Positions 34,781 through 42,848 of a DNA stretch of 64,000 nt are shown in pieces (positions within the stretch are counted from its first letter, which is position 1; each line of letters begins with the position of its first letter). Origin of the DNA: JAGNHN01 sp964590645 (lineage in GTDB: Bacteria; Bacteroidota; Bacteroidia; Bacteroidales; JAGNHN01); contig CAZPYJ010000023.1 in assembly GCA_964590645.1 (NCBI GenBank), forward strand, positions 5,444 to 69,443, given 5' to 3'. A program made the position numbers and the translations under genes. Below the pieces are notes generated by a model. That model had not been told where the DNA came from and searched no databases. It was given only the letters and a program-made list of their open reading frames with translations.

Positions 34781-34950
34781 GTTGATAGCCGTTGATAGCC
34801 GTTGATATCCGTTGATAGCCGTTGTTATCCGTTGATAGCCGTTGTTAACCGCTGATAGCCGTTATTAGCCGTTACTAGCCGTTGATAGCCGTTGTTAACC
34901 GTTGATAGCCGTTGTTAACCGTTGATAGCCGTTGATAGCCGTTGTTAGCC
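34781..34950. repeat. Array of 17 exact 10-bp units (GTTGATAGCC type)
   Basis: Seventeen consecutive units with no insertion or deletion. Eight are GTTGATAGCC; three GTTGTTAACC; the others are GTTGATATCC, GTTGTTATCC, GCTGATAGCC, GTTATTAGCC, GTTACTAGCC and GTTGTTAGCC. Variation is confined to positions 2 and 4-8 while the first G, third T and the final CC stay fixed. No coding potential. Confidence 0.92.
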
Positions 34951-35300
34951 TGCTCGCGCGCGTCTTATATTATTCGCCGTAGCCATAGCGAAGGTGGATT
35001 TTCTGACGCGTGCGGACGAGTCCGCCTTCGCCGGAGCTACGGTGTTCAGTAAGCTACGGCGGACAAGGGGGTTGTTTTCAGACGACCAATTCAAATATAA
35101 TCGGTTTCAATATTTTACTTCGTGCTCGTACTCGAAATCGCACTCGAACTAAGTCTGTCCGTAGGCTATGGCTGCGGAAATAATTCTCCCGCAGATTCCG
35201 CAGATTCCGCAGATCAGCGCAGAAATATGCACCACAGATAGCACAGATTAAATTGGGATAATCATCCCGTTGATAACCGTTGATAGCCGTTGTCGTAGCC
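34951..35300. repeat. Core repeat, copy 1, with short trailing 10-bp array
   Basis: About 330 bp, nearly the same as 37951-38275. It contains CGCCGTAGC (34975) and GCTACGGCG (35053) as inverted arms, the hairpin GCGGAC-GA-GTCCGC, the phrase CGTGCTCGTACTCGAAATCG, a CCGCAGATT triplet, and then two to three CCGTTGATAG units (35269-35290). It bounds the AT-rich cassette on the left. 35300-35393 holds nothing I recognise. Confidence 0.85.
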
Positions 35301-35393
35301 AATTCTTGGATACCCTGCACAAAACGACGTAAGAAAAAAATCACAAGAACCGAAACCCTTGTGATTTTATTAAATTGAAGATAAGCCTGGTGA

Positions 35394-36269
35394 TTAAGCA
35401 GAAACTCCTCCCAAAACTGCTTCGAGTTGCATTTCTTTCAAAATTCTGTCTTGAATAGGTTGAGTTAAAGAGTTGATTTCGTCAGTACCCCAAGTGATTC
35501 CAACAAGCGTTCTTGTAGGGCGACTTCCAAAAGGCAAATCAGCCAATTTCAAATACGCATCCACTACCCATTGTGGGTCGGGAGCGTTTTCACTTTGCAA
35601 CATCTGAGCAAAACTATCACCCATTGCATTTGGAACACCTGCTAATTCGCCATAAGATTTTAAAACTTCACTATGCGCAGGAGCTTGTCCTGAAGCCAAT
35701 AATCCTGTGCCGAAAGGCCCTGGTTCTACCAAAACAATATCAACACCAAAAGGTGAAACCTCATAGCGTAATGCTTGGGAGTAGCCCTCTAAAGCGTGTT
35801 TCGTTGCGGTGTATGTACCAAAAAATGGTGGCGACATACGACCAACCAAGGATGAGGTATTGATAATCAATCCAGATCCTGCCGTACGCATAGAAGGTAA
35901 AACAGCTTGCATTACTCTGATAGCCCCAAAATAATTGGTTTCCATTTGAAATTTTGCTTGCTCAACGCTGAATGCTTCGGTAATGCCTAAATACATAATC
36001 CCTGCATTATTGATGAGGATGTCGATATTTCCTGCTTCTGCAAGAATAGCTGACATAGCTTCTTTTACCGAAGCATCGTTGCTTACATCCATATCAATGA
36101 CTTTGATGTAGGAAGAATGTTCTTCTAATTCTGTTTTTGCAGTAGCATTTTTCCCGTTTGGATTGCGCATTGTTGCATAAACCTGATAGCCTTTATCGGC
36201 AAAATCTTTTGCGGCTTTCAGACCAAATCCATTGCTACTACCAGTGATGATTACATTTTTCATTTTCAA
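35394..36269 (-). CDS. Short-chain dehydrogenase/reductase
   Basis: 291 aa. NAD(P)-binding ITGSSNGFGLKAA (TGxxxGxG) at the start, NNAGIMYLG, NTSSLVGRMSPP and the catalytic Tyr/Lys in GTYTATKHALEGYS. Classical SDR oxidoreductase; substrate unknown. It follows the SnoaL-like lipoprotein gene by 27 bp on the same strand. GC is near 40% by eye, against about 50% in flanking genes, and it sits between direct repeats, so transfer is likely. Confidence 0.9.
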   Translation of the reverse strand: MKMKNVIITGSSNGFGLKAAKDFADKGYQVYATMRNPNGKNATAKTELEEHSSYIKVIDMDVSNDASVKEAMSAILAEAGNIDILINNAGIMYLGITEAFSVEQAKFQMETNYFGAIRVMQAVLPSMRTAGSGLIINTSSLVGRMSPPFFGTYTATKHALEGYSQALRYEVSPFGVDIVLVEPGPFGTGLLASGQAPAHSEVLKSYGELAGVPNAMGDSFAQMLQSENAPDPQWVVDAYLKLADLPFGSRPTRTLVGITWGTDEINSLTQPIQDRILKEMQLEAVLGGVSA

Positions 36270-36296
36270 AAATTATAAATTGCTTAATAATAATGA

Positions 36297-37196
36297 TTAA
36301 AAACCTCCAAACATTCCGTTATCATTTGCTAATCCATCGGTTGGAACTTCCTGTATTACATCCCAATGCTCTACGATTTTTCCATTTTTCATTCTGAATA
36401 AGTCATAAAATGCGTGCTTTTTACCACCATTCCATTCACCTTCGCTTACCGTCAGGACGAAATTGCCTTCACCCAATACCTTATGGATTTTGGTATATTT
36501 AAACATATTGTTTTGAGAAGTGAGATACTCTACTGCTTCCACTATGCCCGTCAATCCATCTTTAATTTGCGGGTTGTGCTGGTGGTACTCTTCGGAACTG
36601 ATGTAGTCACCAATCTTACCTGGATTTTTACCCATTAAAACGTCTTCAACCAGGGAAACAGCCAAGGCTTTGTTTTCCTCAGTTTTATCTAAGTCTTCAA
36701 CAGTTGTTGGCCCATCGGTTTGCGTTCTTCCGCTGGCAGTTTCTTTCACTAAAACTGTCATAGCGTCCCAATGCTCCGCTACTTTTCCGTTTTCGTCTAT
36801 ACGGATAATATCGAAGGCCACCATTTCATCTGCCCCAAATGGTTTGGCGTTTTTCCAGATGTTGTGCATAAACACATAGTCGCCATCTTGAAACATTCTC
36901 ACGTTTTCGGCATAAGTTCCGTGTTCCTTTAAAACGGGTAATAAACCAATAAAAGGTTCTAAACCAGTTGGCACAAATGGATTATGTTGAATGTAATCGG
37001 CATTTGCAAATTTGCGCATAGTTTCTGCGTCTTGTTTGGCAACGGCACCTAAGAAAGTGCCAACGATTTCTTTGTTGTTCATTTTGTTGTTGTTTGAGTT
37101 AAGCTCGCTTGTTGAATTTGTTTGCGCTGTACCACAGGAAGCGAGAATACCTGATAGCGCTAATACTGCCAATACTTTTCTCATTGATTTTGTCAT
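36297..37196 (-). CDS. Lipoprotein with two SnoaL/NTF2-like domains
   Basis: 299 aa. Signal peptide with lipobox LASC (Cys near residue 21), then two similar alpha+beta barrels: residues about 42-150 (NKEIVGTFLGAVAKQDAETMRKFANADYIQHNPFVPTG ... KVAEHWDAM) and 172-285 (NKALAVSLVEDVL ... EYHQHNPQIKDG ... KIVEHWDVIQE). The repeated HNP and EHWD motifs show an internal duplication. Such domains bind small hydrophobic molecules or act as isomerases. Divergent from the HxlR gene, sharing an operator region; the first gene of an operon with the SDR. Confidence 0.88.
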   Translation of the reverse strand: MTKSMRKVLAVLALSGILASCGTAQTNSTSELNSNNNKMNNKEIVGTFLGAVAKQDAETMRKFANADYIQHNPFVPTGLEPFIGLLPVLKEHGTYAENVRMFQDGDYVFMHNIWKNAKPFGADEMVAFDIIRIDENGKVAEHWDAMTVLVKETASGRTQTDGPTTVEDLDKTEENKALAVSLVEDVLMGKNPGKIGDYISSEEYHQHNPQIKDGLTGIVEAVEYLTSQNNMFKYTKIHKVLGEGNFVLTVSEGEWNGGKKHAFYDLFRMKNGKIVEHWDVIQEVPTDGLANDNGMFGGF

Positions 37197-37222
37197 TTGA
37201 GGAATAATTATTACTTTTGTTC

Positions 37223-37292
37223 TGCAAGCAAAAATACAAAATAACTTTCAATATGCAAGCAATAATAGAAATAAATTTCATTTTGCAAGTAA
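37223..37292. promoter_or_regulatory. Three TGCAAGYAA direct repeats over divergent promoters (probable HxlR operators)
   Basis: TGCAAGCAA at 37223 and 37254 and TGCAAGTAA at 37284, spaced 31 and 30 bp (about three turns). The first overlaps the minus-strand -7 box TATTTTTG (37236-37229). The second contains the TTG that lies 19 bp upstream of that box, where the -33 element belongs. Binding would therefore block the lipoprotein-SDR promoter. Confidence 0.65.
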
Positions 37293-37313
37293 AATTTAAT
37301 ATTGACTTAACAG

Positions 37314-37763
37314 ATGCGACAAGATTTCAGATGTAATTGCCCGTTTACCTCAGCCTTAGATGTTTTGGGAGACAAGTGGATATTGGTCATCGTAAAACAA
37401 ATGCTCATTGAAGGCAAGGAGACCTTTAAGGACTTTACAGAAAGTGATGAAGCAATAGCGACCAATATTCTTTCTGCCAGGCTTAAATTTTTGGAAGAAG
37501 TGGGTATTATCATCAAAACCCAACGACCAGGCAATAAAAAGACTAAGCTCTACCTCTTAACCGAAAAAGGTTTGGCTTTGACAACTGTTTTAGTTGAACT
37601 GGCTTTGTGGAGCGATGAGCATCTTAGGGATATGCATCCAACTATTGTGAAAGGAAAAGAAATGGATTTTTTACGGACTGACAAATCTGCTTTTGCAAAT
37701 GTGTTGGAGACGAAATACAGAGAAAAACTGGCTACATCATTATATACGAGCAATAGTGGGTGA
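37314..37763 (+). CDS. HxlR-family transcriptional regulator
   Basis: 149 aa. MarR-like winged helix of the HxlR type: FRCNCPFTSALDVLGDKWILVIVKQML, SDEAIATNILSARLKFLEEVGII, and the wing YLLTEKGLAL. Cys near the N-terminus (CNCP) is typical and in some members senses oxidants or aldehydes. Divergent from the SnoaL lipoprotein and SDR, with three repeat operators between, so probably their repressor. AT-rich like its neighbours. Confidence 0.92.
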   Translation: MRQDFRCNCPFTSALDVLGDKWILVIVKQMLIEGKETFKDFTESDEAIATNILSARLKFLEEVGIIIKTQRPGNKKTKLYLLTEKGLALTTVLVELALWSDEHLRDMHPTIVKGKEMDFLRTDKSAFANVLETKYREKLATSLYTSNSG

Positions 37764-37860
37764 AGTGGTAGAATCAAGGTCTGTGCATTTAATAAACTTT
37801 GGTGGTGTCGGACAGGTAATCGCTCCGGAATCCGCTACTGCTCTTATTCTTGATCGTTAG

Positions 37861-38265
37861 TCGTTCGTATCCGTTACTATCCGTTGACAGCCGTTGATAG
37901 CCATTGATAGCCGTTGATAACCGTTACCAACGATTATCCCTGACCGCCCCACCCGCGCGCGTCTTATAGTATTCGCCATAGCCATAGTGAAGGTGAATTT
38001 TCTGACACGTGCGTGCGAGTCCGCCTTCGCCGGAGCTACGGTGTTCAGTAAGCTACGGCGGACAAGGAGGTTGTCTTCAGACGACCAATTCAAATATTAT
38101 CGATTTAAATATTTTACTTCGTGCTCGTACTCGAAATCGCACTCGAACTAAGTCTGTCCGTAGGCTATGGCTGCGGAAATAATTCTCCCGCAGATTCCGC
38201 AGATTCCGCAGATCAGCGCAGAAATATGCACCACAGATAGCACAGATTAAATTGGGATAATCATC
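37861..38265. repeat. Short 10-bp array plus core repeat, copy 2
   Basis: About seven degenerate CCGTTGATAG-type units (37861-37930) lead into a second core (37951-38265). It is some 95% identical to copy 1 by eye, and identical through the last stretch of about 170 bp. It bounds the AT-rich cassette on the right in direct orientation. Confidence 0.85.
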
Positions 38266-38445
38266 CCGTTGTTAACCGTTGATAGCCGTTGTTAACCGTT
38301 GATATCCGTTGATATCCGTTGTTAACCGTTGATAGCCGATATTAACGGCTGATAGCCGTTGACAACCGTTGCCAGCCGTTGTCAACCGTTGTCAACCGTT
38401 GTTAACCGATATTAACGGCTGATAGCCGTTGATAACCGTTACCAA
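38266..38445. repeat. Array of 18 10-bp units (CCGTTGATAG type)
   Basis: Eighteen in-register 10-bp units, more diverged than the first array (CCGTTGTTAA, CCGTTGATAT, CCGATATTAA, CGGCTGATAG, CCGTTGTCAA). The block CCGATATTAA-CGGCTGATAG occurs twice, 80 bp apart, showing higher-order duplication. AACGGCT-GAT-AGCCGTT is a local hairpin. Confidence 0.88.
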
Positions 38446-38455
38446 CGACTATCCC

Positions 38456-38789
38456 TGCTCGCGCACGTCTTCTTTTATTCGCCGTAGCCAGAGCGAAGGT
38501 GAATTTTCTGACACGTGCGTGCGAGTCCGCCTTCGCCAGAGCTAAGGTGTTCAGTAAGCTACGGCGGACAAGGAGGTTGTCTTCAGACGACCAATTCAAA
38601 TATTATCGATTTAAATATTTTACTTCGTGCTCGTACTCGAAATCGCACTCGAACAAAGTCCGTCCGCAGGCTTATGTTTTTTATGCAAGAGCCCGTCTGC
38701 CGGCGGGCAGGCAACAGCTTAGAGCAAGAGAATTAATCCTGCTGTCCGCAGGCACAGCCTAAGAGAAGCAAGGGACTCCGGGCGAGCGC
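38456..38789. repeat. Core repeat, copy 3 (truncated), and degenerate flank
   Basis: The core repeats from 38456 and departs from copies 1 and 2 after TCGCACTCGAAC near 38655. The rest has TTATGCAAGAGC, an inverted CTGCCGGCGGGCAG and AGAGCAAGAG, words shared with the tandem element at 25.7 kb. No gene. Confidence 0.75.
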
Positions 38790-39254
38790 TCAGTGCCCGG
38801 CGTAAGGATGCGCAATCAGATAAGCATTGTAGTAGCGGGGATCTCCGGTCACCTCTTCCCCTACCCAGGATGGCAGAGGGAATTCCTGTTCTTCCGAAGC
38901 AAGTTCTATCTCCGCCAGGATGAGCCCCTCGTTCTCTCCCGAAAAAACATCCACCTCCCAGGTAAAACCCTGGAAAGGAACCCGGTAACGCTTCTTTTTA
39001 ATCGTGGGTTTAAGACAAAGCTTTTCCAGGATCTCATCAGCTTCTGCAACCGGAATGTTGTATTCATACTCCAGACGGGTGAAGCCTGTATCCGTTCCTT
39101 TCAGGGTCAGGGCGGCTTTATCACCCATTATTCTTACCCTGACCACCCTTTCCTTTTCGGTGCTCAGGTATCCCTGGTGATAATAAACCCCTTCCAGCTC
39201 CTTCAGGAAAGAGGGGTCTTTCACCAAAAACTTTCTTTCAATTTCTTTTCCCAT
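38790..39254 (-). CDS. CYTH domain triphosphate-binding protein
   Basis: 154 aa. ExExK signature EIERKF at residues 4-9, then alternating charged strands of the triphosphate tunnel (ERVVRVRIMGDKAALTLKG, TRLEYEYNIPV, KKKRYRVPFQGFTWEVDVFSGENEGLILAEIEL). Bacterial members are triphosphatases or adenylate cyclases; single-domain proteins of this length are mostly tripolyphosphatases. Starts one base after the stop of the previous gene, so translation is coupled. Two genes from the PiT phosphate transporter. Confidence 0.9.
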   Translation of the reverse strand: MGKEIERKFLVKDPSFLKELEGVYYHQGYLSTEKERVVRVRIMGDKAALTLKGTDTGFTRLEYEYNIPVAEADEILEKLCLKPTIKKKRYRVPFQGFTWEVDVFSGENEGLILAEIELASEEQEFPLPSWVGEEVTGDPRYYNAYLIAHPYAGH

Positions 39255-39255
39255 C

Positions 39256-39873
39256 TCAATAATCCTCCGGAAAAACCGGAATCTTTTTCAGGGGCAGAAT
39301 GCCGGTGAGGCCTTTCAGAAAGGCCGGATAACTCTGATTCTCTTTGGTGTCCAGGCCCATTTTGCGGAGGGCTTCCAGCAGGGCTTCCTTGTCTTCGGAT
39401 TCAAGACAGCAGGTATAGGTCAGGGCGCCATTCACCAGCAGGTGGCTGAATTCAGCCTTCACCGAACCCCAAACATAGCGGTCTCTCCGCTTGGCCACGT
39501 GGATCACCAACAGCCCGGGATCGAGGCCCGTGAGGCGTTCGGTCAATTCCTCCTGATCATATTCCTCCTGGCGTATGCTTGCCTGAATTCCCAGCTGGGG
39601 AAGGATCTCATCCTCCACCTGGGTACGGCTGAGTGGAAAGGCTTCTTTCATCCGAACGGTCCATTTCTCCAAGCCATCTTCCACATTCATCAATTCTTTG
39701 ATCTCAAAATGATCTTCCCGCATCTTGGCGCTGAGGCGGTGGGCTTTTCGGGTCAGAAGGTACACCTCTGCAGTGAATACCTTACCGTCCTGACTGGCTT
39801 CATTTTTTAAAACAGATGCGAGCGGGAGGAGATCCAGGCCGAAGCAACGGTATTCGTATCGGGGAATGATCAT
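39256..39873 (-). CDS. Unrecognised protein, possibly a degenerate CYTH-fold partner
   Basis: 205 aa from ATG 39873 (MIIPRYEYRCFGLDLLPL); a TTG at 39891 lies in the -7 box. No clear family. The sequence has alternating charged strands (RYEYRCFG, AEVYLLTRKAHRLSAKMRED, WTVRMKEAFPL, VKAEFSHLLVNGALTYTCCLESEDKEALLEALRKMG) in an order like CYTH proteins, but ExExK is replaced by YEYR. It abuts a true CYTH gene. I infer a distant, perhaps inactive, relative; weak. No signal peptide or membrane helix. Confidence 0.6.
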   Translation of the reverse strand: MIIPRYEYRCFGLDLLPLASVLKNEASQDGKVFTAEVYLLTRKAHRLSAKMREDHFEIKELMNVEDGLEKWTVRMKEAFPLSRTQVEDEILPQLGIQASIRQEEYDQEELTERLTGLDPGLLVIHVAKRRDRYVWGSVKAEFSHLLVNGALTYTCCLESEDKEALLEALRKMGLDTKENQSYPAFLKGLTGILPLKKIPVFPEDY

Positions 39874-39888
39874 AGGCAGATTATTGCG

Positions 39889-39896
39889 CAAAGGTA
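39889..39896 (-). promoter_or_regulatory. -7 box of the CYTH gene pair
   Basis: TACCTTTG on the minus strand, 15 nt before ATG 39873. Confidence 0.55.
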
Positions 39897-39907
39897 CACC
39901 ATTGTGT

Positions 39908-40951
39908 TCAGCCTGAGGACAGGCTTAGGAGGAAGACATTTTCAACAATGAAAAGAGCGATCAGGCACAGCAGGCCGGCAATAATTGGAGCCAGCAGCCA
40001 TCCTGTGGCAATTTTCCCCAGCATCCCGTAACGGATATTCCTGCCTCCATACAAGAGACCGATACCCACAATGGCACCCACAATGGTATGAGAGCTGGAA
40101 ACGGGAACCAGGGGAATGGCGGGAAGTGAAAGACTGTGCAGAAAGCTTTGCAGGCTGACTGATGAGAAGAGGAAAAGCACCAGGGCGTGGGCCAGCACCA
40201 CGGCTATGGCCGCTTCTGCATTCATCTTCATCAGCCCTTTGCCAACGGTATCCATTGTTTTCCGGGAATAGGTGAATACCCCGGCAGCGATGGCCAGTCC
40301 GCCCAGTAGAAAGAGTTGCTGCTCGTGACCCAGAGTGAAGGGCCCAAGCTTTAGAAGCGGCAGGCTGACAGCCCGCATAAAGACGCCCATCACATTGGCA
40401 ATATTATTGGCTCCCAGACTGAAAGCCCCAAAAGCGCCGATCAGGATCAGGGCTGTGCGGATGCCTTGGTCGAGGCGAAAGATGTGAATAGGACTGCGTA
40501 GGATGATCTGCTTCAATATAAGGAAGATCCCCACGGCGAATACGGCTCCAAGGATGGGACTGGCCACCCAGCTTCCGGCGATCTTTCCGAGGAGGGCAAG
40601 ATCGGTGGGGGTGCCGGAATACATATTCCACCCGATGATGGCCCCCACGATGGCCTGGCTGGAGGATACCGGCAGGCCAGCCCGGGTCATCAGAAAGACG
40701 GCAATGCCGGCGGATAGGGCAAGGGTAAAGGCAGCGGCCAGGGAACCTACTTTCCCGAGGCTGTCGAGGGTGGCAGAAGTCCCACCCCCCTGCAATACCG
40801 CCCCCAGAATGACGAACAAAGCACAGATCAGGGCGGCGCGCCGGAAAGAAATCATCCGCGAGCCCACGGCGGTGCCGAAAACATTGGCGGCATCGTTGGC
40901 CCCGAGAGACCAGCCCAGAAAAAGTCCGCTGCTGAGAAAAAGGAAGGTCAC
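39908..40951 (-). CDS. pit: PiT-family inorganic phosphate transporter
   Basis: 347 aa, about ten membrane helices. The duplicated PiT signature is present: GANDAANVFGTAVGSR near residue 18 and SLGANNIANVMG in the second half, with the repeated SSSQAIVGAIIGWN and SSSHTIVGAIVGIG. It imports phosphate (as metal-phosphate) with protons or sodium across the inner membrane. 9 bp after its DUF47 partner. Confidence 0.94.
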   Translation of the reverse strand: MTFLFLSSGLFLGWSLGANDAANVFGTAVGSRMISFRRAALICALFVILGAVLQGGGTSATLDSLGKVGSLAAAFTLALSAGIAVFLMTRAGLPVSSSQAIVGAIIGWNMYSGTPTDLALLGKIAGSWVASPILGAVFAVGIFLILKQIILRSPIHIFRLDQGIRTALILIGAFGAFSLGANNIANVMGVFMRAVSLPLLKLGPFTLGHEQQLFLLGGLAIAAGVFTYSRKTMDTVGKGLMKMNAEAAIAVVLAHALVLFLFSSVSLQSFLHSLSLPAIPLVPVSSSHTIVGAIVGIGLLYGGRNIRYGMLGKIATGWLLAPIIAGLLCLIALFIVENVFLLSLSSG

Positions 40952-40960
40952 GGCTGTCTT

Positions 40961-41626
40961 TTATACCATTCGTTTGATCGCCAGGATGGTGAGCAGGTCG
41001 GCGGCATCTTCGGCGATATTGGCCAGGTTGTCGATCTGGTTGGTAAAATGCCGGAGCTGCTGTTTGTTGCTGAGGTGGACCTCATCCATATGCTGAAAGA
41101 TCCGCTCTTTGATCTGGGCGGCAATTTCGTCGGCCTCGCGCTCAAAATAATACACACGATGCAGGCGGTCGTTCACCAGCTTGACCTCGCGGAAGAAGGC
41201 GCGGGCCGCCAGCACCAGGGCTTCAGCGGCCTTGCACGACACCTTGCTCAGGCGGATCCATTCCGGCCCGACGGACTCAGGTACCCAGGGTTTCTCGATG
41301 GCAAAGATGTGCAGGTTTTCCTTGGCCCGGTCCACCACATCATCCAGCTTTTCGAGCAGAGAACTGATATCAGCCCGGAATTCGGGGATGAGAGAGAACT
41401 GATAAAGGTCAGTCCGGATTTCCCTGCGCAGGGCATCGGCTTTTTCTTCCAGTTGAAAGATATGATCCAGCTTTCGCTTAAAGCCGGCCGTATCGCCGCT
41501 CAGGTAATCCTGCAGGCCTGTGCTGAAAACCAGGATGCTTTCATCCACGGTATCCAGGAAGGTATCCGCCTTTGCAATGAGCGTCGTGGTTTTGTGGAAG
41601 AGGGGGTTCATTGCTTCGATCTTCAT
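40961..41626 (-). CDS. DUF47/PhoU-like PiT accessory protein
   Basis: 221 aa from ATG 41626 (MKIEAMNPLFHKTTTL); a TTG start three codons earlier is less likely. Helical throughout, with PhoU-like motifs (LIPEFRADISSLLEKLDDVVDRAKENL, IDNLANIAEDAADLLTILAIKRMV). Such proteins accompany PiT transporters and likely control them. Directly upstream of pit with a 9-bp gap. Confidence 0.92.
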   Translation of the reverse strand: MKIEAMNPLFHKTTTLIAKADTFLDTVDESILVFSTGLQDYLSGDTAGFKRKLDHIFQLEEKADALRREIRTDLYQFSLIPEFRADISSLLEKLDDVVDRAKENLHIFAIEKPWVPESVGPEWIRLSKVSCKAAEALVLAARAFFREVKLVNDRLHRVYYFEREADEIAAQIKERIFQHMDEVHLSNKQQLRHFTNQIDNLANIAEDAADLLTILAIKRMV

Positions 41627-41636
41627 CAATACCAAT

Positions 41637-41644
41637 CAAAGGTA
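41637..41644 (-). promoter_or_regulatory. -7 box of the DUF47-pit operon
   Basis: TACCTTTG on the minus strand, 10 nt before ATG 41626; very short leader. Confidence 0.55.
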
Positions 41645-41745
41645 AATAATTACCCGCCCACTCACAGGGTTCGCCTGAATTCACCCCAAACAAAACAAAG
41701 ATTTCTTTCTATGTTTGCCCCGCTGAATTGTAATATACTTGCCTG

Positions 41746-42729
41746 ATGATGAAAATCCTGACCCTGGGCAATGCCCTGGTGGACCATATTATCCGCGTTG
41801 CCAGCGATCCGGTGCTGGAAAGCCTGAAACTCCCCAAAGGCAGTATGACCCTGGTGGATGCGGCCCAATCTCTCTTGTACAGAAAACAACTGGAAGGCGC
41901 CCCCTTCTGGATGGCCAGCGGTGGCTCGGCCGCCAATACGGCCCGCGGCATTGCCCGCCTGGGCCTCGAATGTGGCTATATCGGAAAACTGGGGAAAGAT
42001 GCCCCCGGCGAATTCTTTCTGAATGATTTGATAAAGAACGGGGTCAAGCCGCATATCGAGTATAGTGATACCGATACCGGCGTTGCCCTCACCCTCATCT
42101 CCCCCGATTCGGAACGCACCTTTGCCACCTACCTGGGCGCTGCCATTGAACTGGATGCCGGCGATCTGGATCCGGATGTCTTTGCCGAATACGACCTCCT
42201 CCATCTGGAAGGCTACCTGGTGCAGAACCGCGACCTCTTCCTGGCTGCATTGGAAATCGCGGCTGACGAAGGATTGCTCATTTCCCTCGACCTGGCCTCG
42301 TATAATGTGGTTGCACAGCATCGTGATTTCCTGCGGGAAGAGCTGCCCGGCAACATCGATATTCTCTTTGCCAATGAAAGCGAGATTCGGGCGCTGAGTG
42401 GTGCAGATGACCTGCATAAGATACGTGATGCCTATGCCGATTTCTATCCCCAGCTCATCATCAAAACCGGTGCGGAAGGTTGCCTTATTGCGGCAGAAGA
42501 TCAGCGCTGGGCGGTGCCGGCAGTAGAAGCAAAGGTGATCGATACCAATGGCGCAGGGGACCTCTTCGCTGCCGCCTACCTTTCAGCCTATGCCCGCGGG
42601 CACCAGCCCCCCGACTGTGCCCGACTGGGGAATTATGTGGCGGCCAGGGTGATCGAGGTGATCGGTACAGGCATCGCTGATGAGAGCTGGGAGAAAATAT
42701 TCCGGGAGTTCAGTGAACTGCTCTCCTAA
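41746..42729 (+). CDS. PfkB-family kinase, adenosine-kinase type
   Basis: 327 aa. Ribokinase fold: ILTLGNALVDHIIRV, MASGGSAANTARGIARLGLECGYIGKLGKDAPG, and the C-terminal catalytic DTNGAGDLFAAAYLSAYARG with Asp as base. The N-terminal GNALVD and MASGGSAANT match the adenosine/ribokinase-like group annotated as adenosine kinase in Bacteroidota; another sugar or nucleoside cannot be excluded. Stands alone. Confidence 0.85.
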   Translation: MMKILTLGNALVDHIIRVASDPVLESLKLPKGSMTLVDAAQSLLYRKQLEGAPFWMASGGSAANTARGIARLGLECGYIGKLGKDAPGEFFLNDLIKNGVKPHIEYSDTDTGVALTLISPDSERTFATYLGAAIELDAGDLDPDVFAEYDLLHLEGYLVQNRDLFLAALEIAADEGLLISLDLASYNVVAQHRDFLREELPGNIDILFANESEIRALSGADDLHKIRDAYADFYPQLIIKTGAEGCLIAAEDQRWAVPAVEAKVIDTNGAGDLFAAAYLSAYARGHQPPDCARLGNYVAARVIEVIGTGIADESWEKIFREFSELLS

Positions 42730-42791
42730 GCCTGAAACAGGTCAAATCATCCCCGGAAACGCATTCCTTTCACATTATAAGCGGATTTTCA

Positions 42792-42799
42792 TAAATTTG
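42792..42799 (+). promoter_or_regulatory. -7 box of the EF-G paralogue
   Basis: TAAATTTG, 49 nt before ATG 42849. Confidence 0.5.
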
Positions 42800-42848
42800 C
42801 CGCTCCCCGGAAGGGACTGAACAAAAATCATTTAACCCTAGAAATAAG

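Noticed and set aside
34781..38445. CRISPR array made of the 10-bp repeats
   Set aside because: Units are directly adjacent 10-mers with no spacers, and no cas genes are present. It is a minisatellite.
37857..38599. Two similar small genes on the minus strand (37857-38093 and 38402-38599) starting MNWSSEDNLLVRRSLLNT
   Set aside because: They are the same frame read through two copies of the core repeat and run into the 10-bp arrays. No start signals or codon bias; repeat-borne frames.
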